A DNA stretch of 64,000 bases from CAVTWS01 sp963732655. GTDB taxonomy: Bacteria > Actinomycetota > Acidimicrobiia > Acidimicrobiales > SHLQ01. A program made the translations under genes and the position numbers. Location: assembly GCA_963732655.1 (NCBI GenBank), contig CAVTAI010000013.1, positions 496,001-560,000 of the forward strand, given 5' to 3'. Of this stretch, positions 24,719 to 34,256 are shown piece after piece. Within the stretch, counting starts at the first letter, position 1; each line of letters begins with the position of its first letter. The notes below the pieces were generated by a model that saw only the letters and a list, made by a program, of their open reading frames with translations, was not told the DNA's origin and ran no database searches.

Positions 24719-25237
24719 CCGGGCCCCGCGGTGCGACCTCGGGCCGGTCCTCGTTCGTCGTCGATGTGGCCAAGCTCCGCGAGCGCCTCGGTTCCTCGGT
24801 CTCGCTCGAGGTCGACGGCGAGGTCGACGCCGTCGAGACCTCGACCGCCGAGCTGGTGGACGGCCAGGCTCGCCTGGTGGTCATGCTCGAGGCCGCAGTC
24901 GGTGGAGTGACAGCCCGAGGCGTGGCCTCGGGGCGCTTCCGGGGCGCCTGCCGACGCTGCCTCGAGCCCGTCGAAGGCGACTACGCGGCCGAGCTCGACG
25001 AGGTGTTCGAGGACGCCCCGGACCCCGAGGGCGAGACCTACCCGATCGTCGACCAGCGGGTGGATCTCGGACTGCTCGTTCGAGATGCGCTCCTTCTGGC
25101 GCTGCCGCTCGCGCCGACTCTGCGCCGCGGTGTGCGCCGGGCCCGACCCAGAACGGTTCCCCGCGGTCGTCGAGGGTGCCGCGCCTCCGACGCCCGACCC
25201 CCGCTGGGCCGCCCTCGGAGACCTGTCGTTCGACTGA
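24715..25237 (+). CDS. yceD: YceD/DUF177 family protein, frame-broken
   Basis: ATG 24715 overlaps the previous stop. The first frame gives FVVDVAKLRERLGSS, CRRCLEPVEG and RVDLGLLVRDALLLALPLAP, the conserved YceD core. At about 25113-25120 the sequence leaves frame. One base over it continues LCAAVCAGPDPERFPAVVEG to a TGA at 25235-25237, giving the expected PLAPLC and Cys motif. Removing one base (A at 25117) restores a ~173-aa protein exactly. In the uncorrected frame the ORF would run unrelated sequence to 25341 and nearly reach rpmF. YceD is linked to ribosome/23S rRNA metabolism and nearly always precedes rpmF, as here. Confidence 0.85.
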
Positions 25238-25338
25238 TTGCCTCCCACCGCTGTTCCTTTCTCGAGGTGAACCGTCGCCCAGACCCGATTTCTGAGCGTC
25301 AGGAGCAGGGTGGGTGTCGCGCAGCCTCGCCGGCCCGC

Positions 25339-25344
25339 TAGCCT
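25339..25344 (+). promoter_or_regulatory. -10 box TAGCCT of rpmF
   Basis: Ends 9 bases before GTG 25354; a possible leaderless promoter internal to the yceD-rpmF-plsX run. Confidence 0.45.
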
Positions 25345-25353
25345 TTCTCCCTC

Positions 25354-25533
25354 GTGGCAGTCCCGAAGAAGAAGACCTCCAAAGCCAAGAGTCGAAGCCG
25401 TCGAGCTTCCGCCTGGCGTCTGCGTATGCCCGCCCGGTCCACGTGCGATCGTTGCGGCTCGACCAAGACCCCACACGTCGTGTGCGGCAACTGCGGCTGG
25501 TACGCCGGCCGCCAGGCCGTCACCGTCGACTGA
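25354..25533 (+). CDS. rpmF: 50S ribosomal protein L32
   Basis: 59 aa from GTG 25354. MAVPKKKTSKAKSRSRRA is the L32 N-terminus, and the zinc ribbon is intact: CDRCG and CGNCGWY. It lies between yceD and plsX, its classical position. Confidence 0.95.
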   Translation: MAVPKKKTSKAKSRSRRASAWRLRMPARSTCDRCGSTKTPHVVCGNCGWYAGRQAVTVD

Positions 25534-25550
25534 GAACCGGCTCCATCACG

Positions 25551-26540
25551 GTGCTACCCATTGCCCTTGACGCCATGGGGGGCGACTTCGCCCCATCCGA
25601 GATCGTCGCCGGGGCCCGAATCGCCTCCGAACAGCACGGGATCCCCGTGCTCCTCGTCGGCCGCCCCGACGAGCTCGGTGATACCGGCGGTCTGCCGGTC
25701 CTCGCCGCGTCCGAGGTCATCACCATGGACGATGAGCCCGGCAACAGCGTCCGGACCAAGAAGGACTCGTCGCTCGTCCGGGCCGCCGAGGCCGTCCGCG
25801 ATGGTGCCGCCTCGGCGATGGTCAGCGCCGGCAACACCGGCGCCACGATGGCCAGCGCCCTGCTCCGCATCGGCCGGCTGAAGGGCGTGCAGCGCCCCGC
25901 CATCGCCACCCCGATCCCGAGCCCGACCGGGTTCCCCACCGTCCTGCTCGATGCGGGCGCCAACGCCGAGTGCCAGCCCGAATGGCTGGTCCAGTTCGCG
26001 CAGATGGGCGCCGTCTACTCCCGGATCCGCTTCGGGGTGGCCGAACCGCGCGTTGCGCTGCTGTCGATCGGCGAAGAGGCCGGCAAGGGCACACCCCTCG
26101 TGAAGGAAGCCTTCGCGCTCCTCGAGGCGGCCGGGTTGGCGTCGCTCCCGGCCCAGTTCATCGGCAACGTCGAGGGTCGTGACCTCATGGCCGAGGTCGC
26201 CGATGTCGTCGTGACGGACGGTTTCACGGGCAATGTCGCCCTCAAGACCCTCGAAGGTGGGCTGAAGGCCATGATGGCCGGCCTGCTCGGCGCCTTCGGC
26301 TCGTCGCCCGAGGCATCGGCCGCCGCCGACGTGCTCGCGCCGGCCCTCGGCCAGCTGTACGCGCGGTTCAACCCCGACACGTACGGTGGCGCCATGCTGC
26401 TCGGCCTGAAGGGCGTGTGTGTCATCAGTCACGGTTCGTCCCGGGCGGGCGCGATGACGAACGCCCTGAAAGTGGCCGCCGAGATGGTCGAGCGAGACGT
26501 GGTGGGCCAGCTCGCAGCTGCGGTCTCGCCCGGAGACTAG
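25551..26540 (+). CDS. plsX: phosphate acyltransferase PlsX
   Basis: 329 aa from GTG 25551. LPIALDAMGGDFAPSEIVAG is the family start; VSAGNTGATMASALLRIGRL and DGFTGNVALKTLEG are conserved. PlsX makes acyl-phosphate from acyl-ACP for phosphatidic-acid synthesis. Its ACP partner gene follows. The frame is open upstream through rpmF, but alignment with the family begins here. Confidence 0.95.
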   Translation: MLPIALDAMGGDFAPSEIVAGARIASEQHGIPVLLVGRPDELGDTGGLPVLAASEVITMDDEPGNSVRTKKDSSLVRAAEAVRDGAASAMVSAGNTGATMASALLRIGRLKGVQRPAIATPIPSPTGFPTVLLDAGANAECQPEWLVQFAQMGAVYSRIRFGVAEPRVALLSIGEEAGKGTPLVKEAFALLEAAGLASLPAQFIGNVEGRDLMAEVADVVVTDGFTGNVALKTLEGGLKAMMAGLLGAFGSSPEASAAADVLAPALGQLYARFNPDTYGGAMLLGLKGVCVISHGSSRAGAMTNALKVAAEMVERDVVGQLAAAVSPGD

Positions 26541-26611
26541 ACGCCGTCTCACCGGCTTTTGGGGTGCGTCGCCGTTCCCCACAGATCGCCCGCCGACATC
26601 GGAATCGGGAC

Positions 26612-26617
26612 TACACT
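26612..26617 (+). promoter_or_regulatory. -10 box TACACT upstream of acpP
   Basis: TACACT lies 38 bases before TTG 26656, giving a leader of about 30 bases that contains the GGAGG ribosome binding site (26646-26650). Confidence 0.5.
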
Positions 26618-26655
26618 CCCGCCGTCGCCGGTCCCGCCGGTCCCCGGAGGTTCCC

Positions 26656-26946
26656 TTGCCCGCCGAAACTCATGTCGAACGAGGCCCCATCGGCCGTGAC
26701 GAGGTGCTCGCCATCGTACGCGACCGTTTGGCCGACATCTTGGAGATCGAACCGTCCTCGATCAACGAGGGCGATTCCTTCCAGGACGATCTCGACGCGG
26801 ATTCACTCGCCCTGATCGAGCTGGTCGAGGGGATCGAGGAGGAGCTCGGAGAGCGCTCCATCGGATTCCGCATCGACGACGAAGACCTCGAAGATCTCCG
26901 GACCGTTCGTGATGCCGTCGACTACGTGATGGCCAAGCTGGGTTGA
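26656..26946 (+). CDS. acpP: acyl carrier protein
   Basis: 96 aa from TTG 26656, supported by GGAGG 5 bases upstream. The phosphopantetheine site is DSLALIEL within DDLDADSLALIELVE, with the serine preceded by Asp and Ala. It carries growing acyl chains. Two bases separate it from rnc. About 15 residues longer at the N-terminus than typical ACP. Confidence 0.92.
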   Translation: MPAETHVERGPIGRDEVLAIVRDRLADILEIEPSSINEGDSFQDDLDADSLALIELVEGIEEELGERSIGFRIDDEDLEDLRTVRDAVDYVMAKLG

Positions 26947-26947
26947 G

Positions 26948-27634
26948 GTGCCAGCCGACTCGCTCGCTCATACCTTCGCCGATCCGTACCTCCTCGACCA
27001 GGCGCTCACCCATCGGAGCTGGTGTGCGGAGCATCCCGGCGAGCAGTCGAACGAGCGACTCGAGTTCCTGGGTGACGCCGTGGTGAGCCTCGCGGTCGCG
27101 GACTACGTCTACCGGTCGTTCCCGGACATGCGAGAGGGCCAGCTGGCCAAGGTCCGAGCCGAGGTGGTGTCAGCATCGACGCTGGCCGATGTCGCCCGTC
27201 GCGTGGAGCTCGGGGCCATGATGCGCCTGGGCCGTGGCGAGATCTCCACCGGTGGCCAGGCCAAGGTGTCGATCCTGGCCGACACCTTCGAAGCGGTGAT
27301 CGGCGCCGTGTTCATCGATGCCGGCTGGTCGGTGGCCCGCGACGTCGTCCTCCACCATCTGGCCGACCGCATCGAATCGGCAGCCCACGGCCCGGGGGCC
27401 GACGACTACAAGACCCGGCTCCAAGAAGCGCTGGCTCGCCAGGGAACCGAACCGCCCGACTACCAGCTGTCCTCCGAGGGTCCCGACCACGACAAGCGTT
27501 TCACCGCCGCCGTGCTCATCGGCGGCGAGGTGCGAGGCACGGGTCAAGGAACATCGAAGAAGCAGGCCGAGCAGGCGGCGGCCCGTTCGGCCTGGTCGAC
27601 CCTCGTCCACGACACGACGATCCACGGATCGTGA
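26948..27634 (+). CDS. rnc: ribonuclease III
   Basis: 228 aa from GTG 26948. The catalytic signature NERLEFLGDAVVSLAVADYV is intact, followed by a second acidic cluster (DTFEAVIGAVFID) and a C-terminal double-stranded-RNA-binding domain (DYKTRLQEALARQG, GTSKKQAEQAAARSAW). It processes rRNA precursors and duplex RNA. Confidence 0.95.
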   Translation: MPADSLAHTFADPYLLDQALTHRSWCAEHPGEQSNERLEFLGDAVVSLAVADYVYRSFPDMREGQLAKVRAEVVSASTLADVARRVELGAMMRLGRGEISTGGQAKVSILADTFEAVIGAVFIDAGWSVARDVVLHHLADRIESAAHGPGADDYKTRLQEALARQGTEPPDYQLSSEGPDHDKRFTAAVLIGGEVRGTGQGTSKKQAEQAAARSAWSTLVHDTTIHGS

Positions 27635-27648
27635 GGAGAACCGGGCCC

Positions 27649-28482
27649 ATGCGTGAGCTGCCGGAGATCGAAGTGCTGCGTCGAGAGCTCGAGCGGGAGG
27701 TCGCGACGCGCAAGGTCAAAGAGGTGACGGCGGCCGGGATGGCGTTGCTGCCTCGTTACGCGAACCGGAAGGGCTTCACCTCGAAACTCGAAGGCGTGAA
27801 GATCACCGGCGTCACCCGCAAGGGACTTCACCTCATCGCCGCGTTGGACGACGGCAACCTGCTGGTCATCACCCTGGCCGGGAGCGGCAAGATCCGCCGC
27901 CATCAGGCCAAGGATGCCACTGAGCCCGGCACGCAGATCGTGATCGCCTTCACGCAGGGTCCGCAGCTGCGGTTCGTCGACGCGAGCGGCGATGGCGAGA
28001 TGTTCGTGTGCGCGCCGGAAGAGCTGGCCGAGGCGCTTCCCGAGATCGATCAGCTCGGCTTCGATCCGGTCGAGAGCGCCCTGTCGTGGCTCCGATTCGG
28101 GGAGCTGGTGATGCGGCAACGCAACAAGCTCAAGCTGGTGATGCAGGATCCCAAGGTCGTGGTCGGCATCGGTGATCTCTACGCCGACGAGATCTTGTTC
28201 GAAGCCGGGCTCCGGTACGACCGGCCGAGCGACTCGCTGTCGACCCAGGAGATCCGGCGCCTCTACCGCTCCCTGGTGGAGATCTTGCACGATGCGATCA
28301 AGCACCGGGGCACCACCCTCGAAGGCGACGACTTCGGCGACCTCGCGGGCCAACCGGGCGGCTACGGCGAGTTCCTCCAGGTGTACGGGCGCGAGGGTCA
28401 GCTGAGTCCTCGCTCCCGCACGCCGATCCGCAAGATCAAGTTCAACGGACGCTGGACCTACTACTGCGACACGCAGGTCTAG
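27649..28482 (+). CDS. Fpg/MutM/Nei-family protein lacking catalytic proline and zinc cysteines
   Basis: 277 aa from ATG 27649. Overall fold and position (rnc-fpg-smc) match formamidopyrimidine-DNA glycosylase: MRELPEIEVLRRELE, and VGIGDLYADEILFEAGL for the H2TH. Key residues are altered. The canonical start MPELPE is MRELPE, so the N-terminal proline nucleophile is Arg. The helix motif GIGN is GIGD. The C-terminal four-Cys zinc finger is degenerate (SPRSRTPI, and YCDTQV with only one Cys). It is therefore unlikely to be an ordinary bifunctional glycosylase; it may be a monofunctional or non-catalytic relative. It overlaps the convergent HxlR gene by 4 bases. Confidence 0.8.
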   Translation: MRELPEIEVLRRELEREVATRKVKEVTAAGMALLPRYANRKGFTSKLEGVKITGVTRKGLHLIAALDDGNLLVITLAGSGKIRRHQAKDATEPGTQIVIAFTQGPQLRFVDASGDGEMFVCAPEELAEALPEIDQLGFDPVESALSWLRFGELVMRQRNKLKLVMQDPKVVVGIGDLYADEILFEAGLRYDRPSDSLSTQEIRRLYRSLVEILHDAIKHRGTTLEGDDFGDLAGQPGGYGEFLQVYGREGQLSPRSRTPIRKIKFNGRWTYYCDTQV

Positions 28483-29261
28483 TCGCTCGCCTCCGGGTGC
28501 GACGGTGAACCAGCGTTGGCGACCGCGGTGACCGCCGGGGCGATCGGGCTGAGCAGGAAGATCTCGGGAATCCGGCGCACGATCGAGGGGGAGCCGGTGA
28601 CCACGAGCTGCTCGTCCTGCATGGCGCGCCGGAGGTCGATGCGGCCGAGCCAGATCTGGTACAGCGTCGACAGGTCGGCGGCGATCACGGCGTCGACCCC
28701 GAAGCCGGGATCGAAGGTGCACACCGACGGACCGCTGCTGTCGTGCATGATCCAGATACGCAGACGAAGACCCTCGAACCGGAACTCGAGCACGATTCGC
28801 TCGGCGCGCACGCCGGAGAAGTCGAGACGGTCGTGCACCCACCACATCAGGAGCTGAGGATCGAGTTCCTCGTCACGAGGCTCGTGGAACATCCATTTGG
28901 CGCCCCAGTTCCCGAGGCCGAACACGATGTCGTAGAGCTCCCGGCCGGCCGGCGTGAGCAGGTACTCGTCGCCGATGTGGTCGACCACGCCGGACCGTTC
29001 GAGTTGGCGGAGTCGTTTCGACAGGAGGGTCCGGGACAATCGAGGGTTGCAGCGGGACAATTCGTTGAACCGTGTCGCCCCGCAGAGCAGATCTCGCACC
29101 ACCAGCATCGACCATCGTTCACCGAGCACCTCGACCGCCCGTGAGATGGGGCAGTACTGCCCGTATCCGCGTGGCGTGACCTCGACCAGCCCCGCGTCGA
29201 GGTCATCCGGCTTCGGGAGATCGCGGCTGGTCGGGCCGGCGAATGACGGGGTCGCGCCCAT
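28479..29261 (-). CDS. HxlR-family regulator with C-terminal sterol-carrier-like domain
   Basis: 260 aa from ATG 29261. HxlR winged HTH at about residues 35-125: CPISRAVEVLGERWSMLVVR, FNELSRCNPRLSRTLLSKRL. The second half is a separate alpha/beta domain (FDPGFGVDAVIAADLSTLYQ, IDLRRAMQDEQLVVTGSP) that looks like an SCP2-type lipid-binding fold, a combination known in actinobacterial regulators. It is divergent from an acyl-CoA dehydrogenase gene it may control; a lipid or acyl ligand is a reasonable guess. Confidence 0.8.
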   Translation of the reverse strand: MGATPSFAGPTSRDLPKPDDLDAGLVEVTPRGYGQYCPISRAVEVLGERWSMLVVRDLLCGATRFNELSRCNPRLSRTLLSKRLRQLERSGVVDHIGDEYLLTPAGRELYDIVFGLGNWGAKWMFHEPRDEELDPQLLMWWVHDRLDFSGVRAERIVLEFRFEGLRLRIWIMHDSSGPSVCTFDPGFGVDAVIAADLSTLYQIWLGRIDLRRAMQDEQLVVTGSPSIVRRIPEIFLLSPIAPAVTAVANAGSPSHPEASD

Positions 29262-29295
29262 GCGCCGACCCTACGCGCCCGAAGCGGTGCACGCG

Positions 29296-29335
29296 AGTGC
29301 AGATTCTGGACCGCCCTGAGTCCACATCTTGCACT
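29296..29335. promoter_or_regulatory. inverted repeat between HxlR and acyl-CoA dehydrogenase genes
   Basis: AGTGCAGAT (29296-29304) and ATCTTGCACT (29326-29335) are inverted copies with one extra base, in the divergent promoter region. Candidate HxlR operator. Confidence 0.4.
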
Positions 29336-29419
29336 GGTCAGCGGCGACCGGCCTTCCTACCGTCGACCTCAGAGTCCGATGAGCCGCTACGTGGCTCTTG
29401 ACCAACGGGAGAGAACCTT

Positions 29420-30631
29420 ATGTCCACCACTGATACCAGGCTCGGGGCGCCCACGATGACGTCGACCGCCCCGGCCGTGGCGGCCGATCCGACCTCGCGT
29501 CGTCACTGGACCGGGGCGAGCCGGACCAGCCCCTGGCTCCTCGCCGCCGAGGGTCTGATCGGGCCGCTCAGCGAACGGGCGGCGGAGCACGACCGGGACA
29601 ACACCTTCGTCGACGAGGCGTACGACCTGTTGCGCGAGTGCCGGATGATGTCGATGCTCGTGCCGACCGCGATCGGGGGCGGGGGCGCCTCGCTCGCCGA
29701 GACGTGTGCGTTGCTCGCTGAGCTGGCGCACGGCTGTCCGGCCACCGCGTTGGCCTTCTCGATGCATCACCACCTGGTGGCGGCCCAGGTGTGGCGCCAC
29801 CATCGTGACCTCCCGGCACCCGTCCTCACGAAGGTCGCCGACGCGGAGCTGGTTCTGGTCTCGACCGGCGCGTCGGACTGGCTGGCGTCGAACGGCACCG
29901 CCACCAAGGTGGAGGGGGGCTTCCGGGTCATTGGCCGCAAGGCGCCGGCGAGCGGCGCGCCGGCTGGCGACATCCTCGTCACCAGCGTCCGTTGGGAGGA
30001 CGGACCTGACGGTCCGCAGGTGATCCACGCCGCCGTGCCCTTTTCCGCCGACGGAGTGAGCATCGAGCTCACCTGGGACACCATGGGGATGCGGGCCACC
30101 GGGTCGCACACCGTGGTGCTCGACGACGTGTTCGTGCCCGACGCCGCCATCGCGCTCACCCGCCCCGCTGACGTGTGGCACCCGGTGTGGAGCACGGTGC
30201 TCGGCGTGGCGATGCCCCTGATCATGTCCGCGTACGTCGGCGTCGCCGAGGCCGCGGCGACGCGGGCCGTGACCCTGGCGGTCGGCCGGGATCCGTCGGT
30301 GTCGGCGCCACTCGTCGGACGGATGCTGACGCATCTCGCCGTGGCTCGCGACGTCGCCCGGGCCATGATCGACTCGGCGGAGAACCTCCGATTCGACAAC
30401 ACGATCGACCTTGCCGCGATGACCCTGGCTCGCAAGACCGCCGTGGCGACCGCGGTGCTCGACACCACCCGGCTGGCTCTGGAGGCCGGCGGAGGTCGAG
30501 CCTTCTCGACCGATGCCGGCATCGAGCGGCTCCATCGTGATGCGCACGGCACGTTGTTCCATCCCCTCCCTGCCGCCCAGCAGGCGATGTTCACGGGCCG
30601 GGCCGCCCTGGGTTTGGACCCCGTGGGGTGA
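29420..30631 (+). CDS. acyl-CoA dehydrogenase-family flavoprotein
   Basis: 403 aa. N-terminal helical domain, then a beta domain (STGASDWLASNGTATKVEGG, WDTMGMRATGSHTVVLDDVF) and a C-terminal helical domain ending in the flavin/acyl motif region (RLHRDAHGTLFHPLPAAQQ). The MRATGS motif is typical of the DszC/HsaA-like branch as well as true acyl-CoA dehydrogenases, so it could be a flavin-dependent monooxygenase; the substrate is unknown. An RBS (GGGAGAG) precedes ATG 29420. Confidence 0.8.
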   Translation: MSTTDTRLGAPTMTSTAPAVAADPTSRRHWTGASRTSPWLLAAEGLIGPLSERAAEHDRDNTFVDEAYDLLRECRMMSMLVPTAIGGGGASLAETCALLAELAHGCPATALAFSMHHHLVAAQVWRHHRDLPAPVLTKVADAELVLVSTGASDWLASNGTATKVEGGFRVIGRKAPASGAPAGDILVTSVRWEDGPDGPQVIHAAVPFSADGVSIELTWDTMGMRATGSHTVVLDDVFVPDAAIALTRPADVWHPVWSTVLGVAMPLIMSAYVGVAEAAATRAVTLAVGRDPSVSAPLVGRMLTHLAVARDVARAMIDSAENLRFDNTIDLAAMTLARKTAVATAVLDTTRLALEAGGGRAFSTDAGIERLHRDAHGTLFHPLPAAQQAMFTGRAALGLDPVG

Positions 30632-30722
30632 TCCGAGACGACAACATCGCGAACACTGGCAACACTGGGCACAGTAGTTGACCAGAGCAACGGGTCGAAC
30701 TACACCGCTGTAATCCAGGCGT

Positions 30723-30728
30723 TAGGGT
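30723..30728 (+). promoter_or_regulatory. -10 box TAGGGT of smc
   Basis: Ends 8 bases before GTG 30737: a leaderless start. Confidence 0.5.
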
Positions 30729-30736
30729 GCTCGCGC

Positions 30737-33700
30737 GTGTTCCTCAAGTCGCTGAGCCTCAAGGGCTTCAAATCGTTCGCCGACCCGACCTCGCTCGATT
30801 TCGAGCCCGGCGTCACGGTCGTCGTCGGTCCCAACGGCAGCGGCAAGTCGAACGTGGTCGACGCGATCGCGTGGGTGCTCGGGGCGCAGGCTCCGAGCGC
30901 CGTGCGCTCCCAGAAGATGGACGATGTCATCTTCGCCGGCACGAGCAAACGAACGGCGCTCGGCCGGGCCGAGGTCTCACTGACCATCGACAACTCGGCG
31001 GGCCTGCTGCCCATCGACTTCACCGAGGTCACCCTCACCCGCACGTTGTTCCGCACGGGTGAGAGCGAATACGCCATCAACGGCGCGCCGTGCCGGCTGC
31101 TCGATCTCCAGGAGCTGCTGTCCGATACCGGGGTCGGTCGGCAACAGCACGTGATCGTCTCCCAGGGCCAGATCGACGCCGTGCTCAATGCCCGCCCGGA
31201 GGATCGGCGGTCGGTCATCGAGGAAGCCGCCGGCGTGCTCAAGTACCGCCGGCGCAAGGAGAAGGCCGAGCGCCGGCTCCGCTCGACCGAGGCGAACATG
31301 ACGCGCGTCCAGGATCTCCTGCGTGAGGTCCGTCGCCAGTTGCGCCCGCTGGAGCGGCAGGCCGATGCCGCCCGCCGCCACGGTTCCGTCGCCGCCGAGT
31401 TGGCCGCGCTCCAACGATTCGCCGCCGGGCGGGAGTTGTCCGCCCTGCGCGAACGCCAGCGCACCGGTGTCGAACGCCAGCATCAGCTCCAGCGTGACGA
31501 CGTGGCGGCACGCGCTGAACTGTCCGGACTCGACGCGTCGATCCTGGCCACCGAGGCCCGTCTGGCCGCCCAAGGTGGCGATGACCTCGGCGACACCGTG
31601 GCCCGCTACGAAGCGTTGCGCGAACGAGCTCGCGGACTGGCGGCCCTGCTGGCCGAGCGGCGTCGCACCATCGAGCGCGAGCGGGCCTCCTTCGTCGACC
31701 AGGCGGTCGTCGCCACACTCGAAACCGAGGCGGCACGCCTGGCGACCGACCTCGCCGCCGTGGAGGCCGAGGCCGAGGCACTGCTCCCCGACGCCGATCG
31801 TCTCGCCGAGGCCGAGGGCGAGCTCGACGCCCGACGCAGCCACTACCAGGAGACCTGGAGCGAGGGCGTGGCTCCGCCGTCGGGTGAAGCAGCCGAGGTC
31901 CGCGGTGCGCTCACCGCCCTTCGGTCGGCGGCCGAGCAGGCCGATCGCGAACGCCAGCGGCTCACCACCCGGCTCGATGCGCTCGCCGCCCGCACGGCTG
32001 GTTTTGCCGCCACCCGGCTCGAGATCCAGCAGCGCCTCGCCGCGGCCGACGAAGGGGAGGGGGGCCTGGTCGAGCGGGTCGACGCCGCCGACCTCGCGGT
32101 TGCCGAGGGCGAGACCGAACTGGCCGGGGTCGATGCTGAGCTCGCTCGACTCACCAGCCAGCAGCAAGCCTGGCAGGCGCGCGCCGATGCGCTGGAGATG
32201 GCGCTCGGCGAGGCGCGAGCGCGTGCCGGTGCCGAACGGCTGGTCGGGATCGACGGCGTGCTCGGCACGTTGCTCGAGCTCATCGATGTCGATGCGGGCT
32301 GGGAAACGGTCGTCGAGGTCGCCCTGGGCGACGCCTTGGCGGCCGTCGTCGTCGCCGATCCCCAAAGTGGCCTGCGGGCTGTCGAGACGCTCCGCTCCGG
32401 CGATGTCAGCGGTGCGTTGGTGGTCCTGGGTCGACCCCGGCCGACAGCGCCACTCGCCGCCGCCGTCGGCGATCCCGTACGCCCTCGGGTGCGATCTCAC
32501 CGGGGCGATCTCGACGGCCTGCTCGATACTCTCGTCGCCAACGTGGTGCGCATCGACGACTGGCATCAGGCGGTCCAGGCGTCGCTCGATCATCCCGATC
32601 TGATCGTCGTCACGGCGAGCGGCGACCGTCTCGGTCCGACGGGGTGGCGAGTCGGGATGGCCGGTACGGGCGCCACCGGCGCCGCCCTCGACGAAGCCCG
32701 TCGAGCGCGCCGACCAGGCGTCCACCGAGCGGTCGACGGTCGAGCAGCAGCGCATCACGGTGGTCGGCGAGCTCACTGGCCGACGCGCCCGAGCCACCGA
32801 CGCCCACGCCACGCTCGATCGCCACGACCAGCAACTGTCGTCCGCCGCGTCCGAGTTGCAGCGCCTCGACGCCGAGCGCCAGGGCATCGATGCCGAGATC
32901 GATTCCGTCAGCAAGCAGATCGATGAGCTGTCCGAGCGGATCGCGCACGAGGTGAGCCGCATCCGCGAGCTCAAGGAGCGCCTACCCCACCTGGAAGCGG
33001 CCGATGCCCAGGCCCATGCGCTGTCTCGAACCATGGCGGAGGCGCGCGATCAGCTGGAGGAGCACGCCACTGCGGTAGGTGTCCTTCGCACCGACCTCGA
33101 GGTGCGAGCCGCCGGCATCGAGCAGCGTCGAACGTTGTTGAGGGGCCGTCACGAGGAGGTTGAACGTCGCCTCGTCCACCTCGTCGCGGAACGCGAAGAG
33201 GCTGAGGAACGCCGGCTGGAGCTGGATCGGCGCGAGCTGCTCATCGAGCAGCTCGCGGTCGTCGTCGCCGATCGCCTGACCCATGTCGAGGCCAACCTCA
33301 CCCGTCTCCGCGAGCGACGCCGGGCGCAGTCCGAGGCGTCGCGTGCCGTGGCGACTGAGCTCGAAGGTCTCCGCCGCCGCCGCCAGGCGGCCGAGGTCCG
33401 CCTCGGTGAACTGCGTGAGCACTCGCACCGCGCCGAGATGGAGACCGCCGAGGTGGGGCTGCGGCTCGAGGGTCTGTTGGAGCGCATTCGTGCCGAGCTC
33501 GACACCGACCCCGACACCGTGGCGTCCGCCGAGTGCCCGCCGCTGGCCGAAGGCGTTTCCCCTCCGGCCCGTATCCGCGAGCTGGAGCGCGAGATCAAAC
33601 TCATGGGCCCGATCAATCCGCTGGCCCTGCAGGAGTTCGAGGAGCTCCAGGTACGCCACCAGTTCCTCCAGGATCAGCTCGACGACATCCGCAATGCTCG

Positions 33701-34253
33701 CCGAGATCTGGCTCGCGTGATCCGCTCGATCGACGAGGAGATCGTCAACGTCTTCGCGTCCGCGTTCGCCGATGTGAGCTCCAACTTCGAGACGCTGTTC
33801 CAGACCTTGTTCCCCGGCGGCGAAGGCCGCCTGCGGCTCACCGAACCGGACAACCTGCTCGAGACCGGCATCGAGGTCGAGGCCAAACCATCGGGCAAGA
33901 ACGTCAAGAAGCTGTCGTTGCTGTCCGGCGGTGAGCGGTCTTTGACCGCGCTGGCGTTCCTCTTCGCGGTCTTCCGTTCCCGCCCGTCACCCTTCTACGT
34001 GATGGACGAGGTCGAGGCGGCGCTCGACGATCTCAACCTGCACCGGTTCCTGTCGCTCGTCGACGAGTTCCGCAACGAAGCGCAGCTCCTCATCGTGAGC
34101 CACCAGAAGCGCACCATGGAGGCGGCCGACATCCTGTACGGCGTCACCATGCAGCCGGGTGGCAGCTCCAAGGTCGTCAGCGAGCGGTCCGACGTCGTGA
34201 CCGCCCGCGGCTCCGACCCCCGCGGCGAAACCGAAGCCGTCCTCGCTCACTAG
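30737..34253 (+). CDS. smc: chromosome segregation protein SMC, frame-broken
   Basis: About 1170 aa when repaired, normal for SMC. Walker A GPNGSGKS is at residues 32-39, with a first head of the FLKSLSLKGFKSFADPT type. A coiled coil follows, then a hinge around residues 500-620 (GIDGVLGTLLELIDVDAGWE), the return coil, and the second head with signature LSGGERSLTALAF and Walker B FYVMDEVEAALDD. The frame breaks at about 32698-32706, in the coil after the hinge: LDEAR in the first frame, then ERADQASTERSTVEQQ one base over. Both heads are intact, so loss of function by decay is unlikely. SMC compacts and segregates the chromosome with ScpA/ScpB (not in this window). Confidence 0.92.
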
Positions 34254-34256
34254 GCG

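Noticed and set aside
24715..25341. 208-aa uninterrupted reading of yceD
   Set aside because: Its last ~70 residues are Arg-rich and unlike the family, while the next frame gives the expected Cys-containing C-terminus and an earlier stop.
30977..33034. 685-aa open frame on the minus strand over smc
   Set aside because: Antisense shadow of smc without recognisable motifs.
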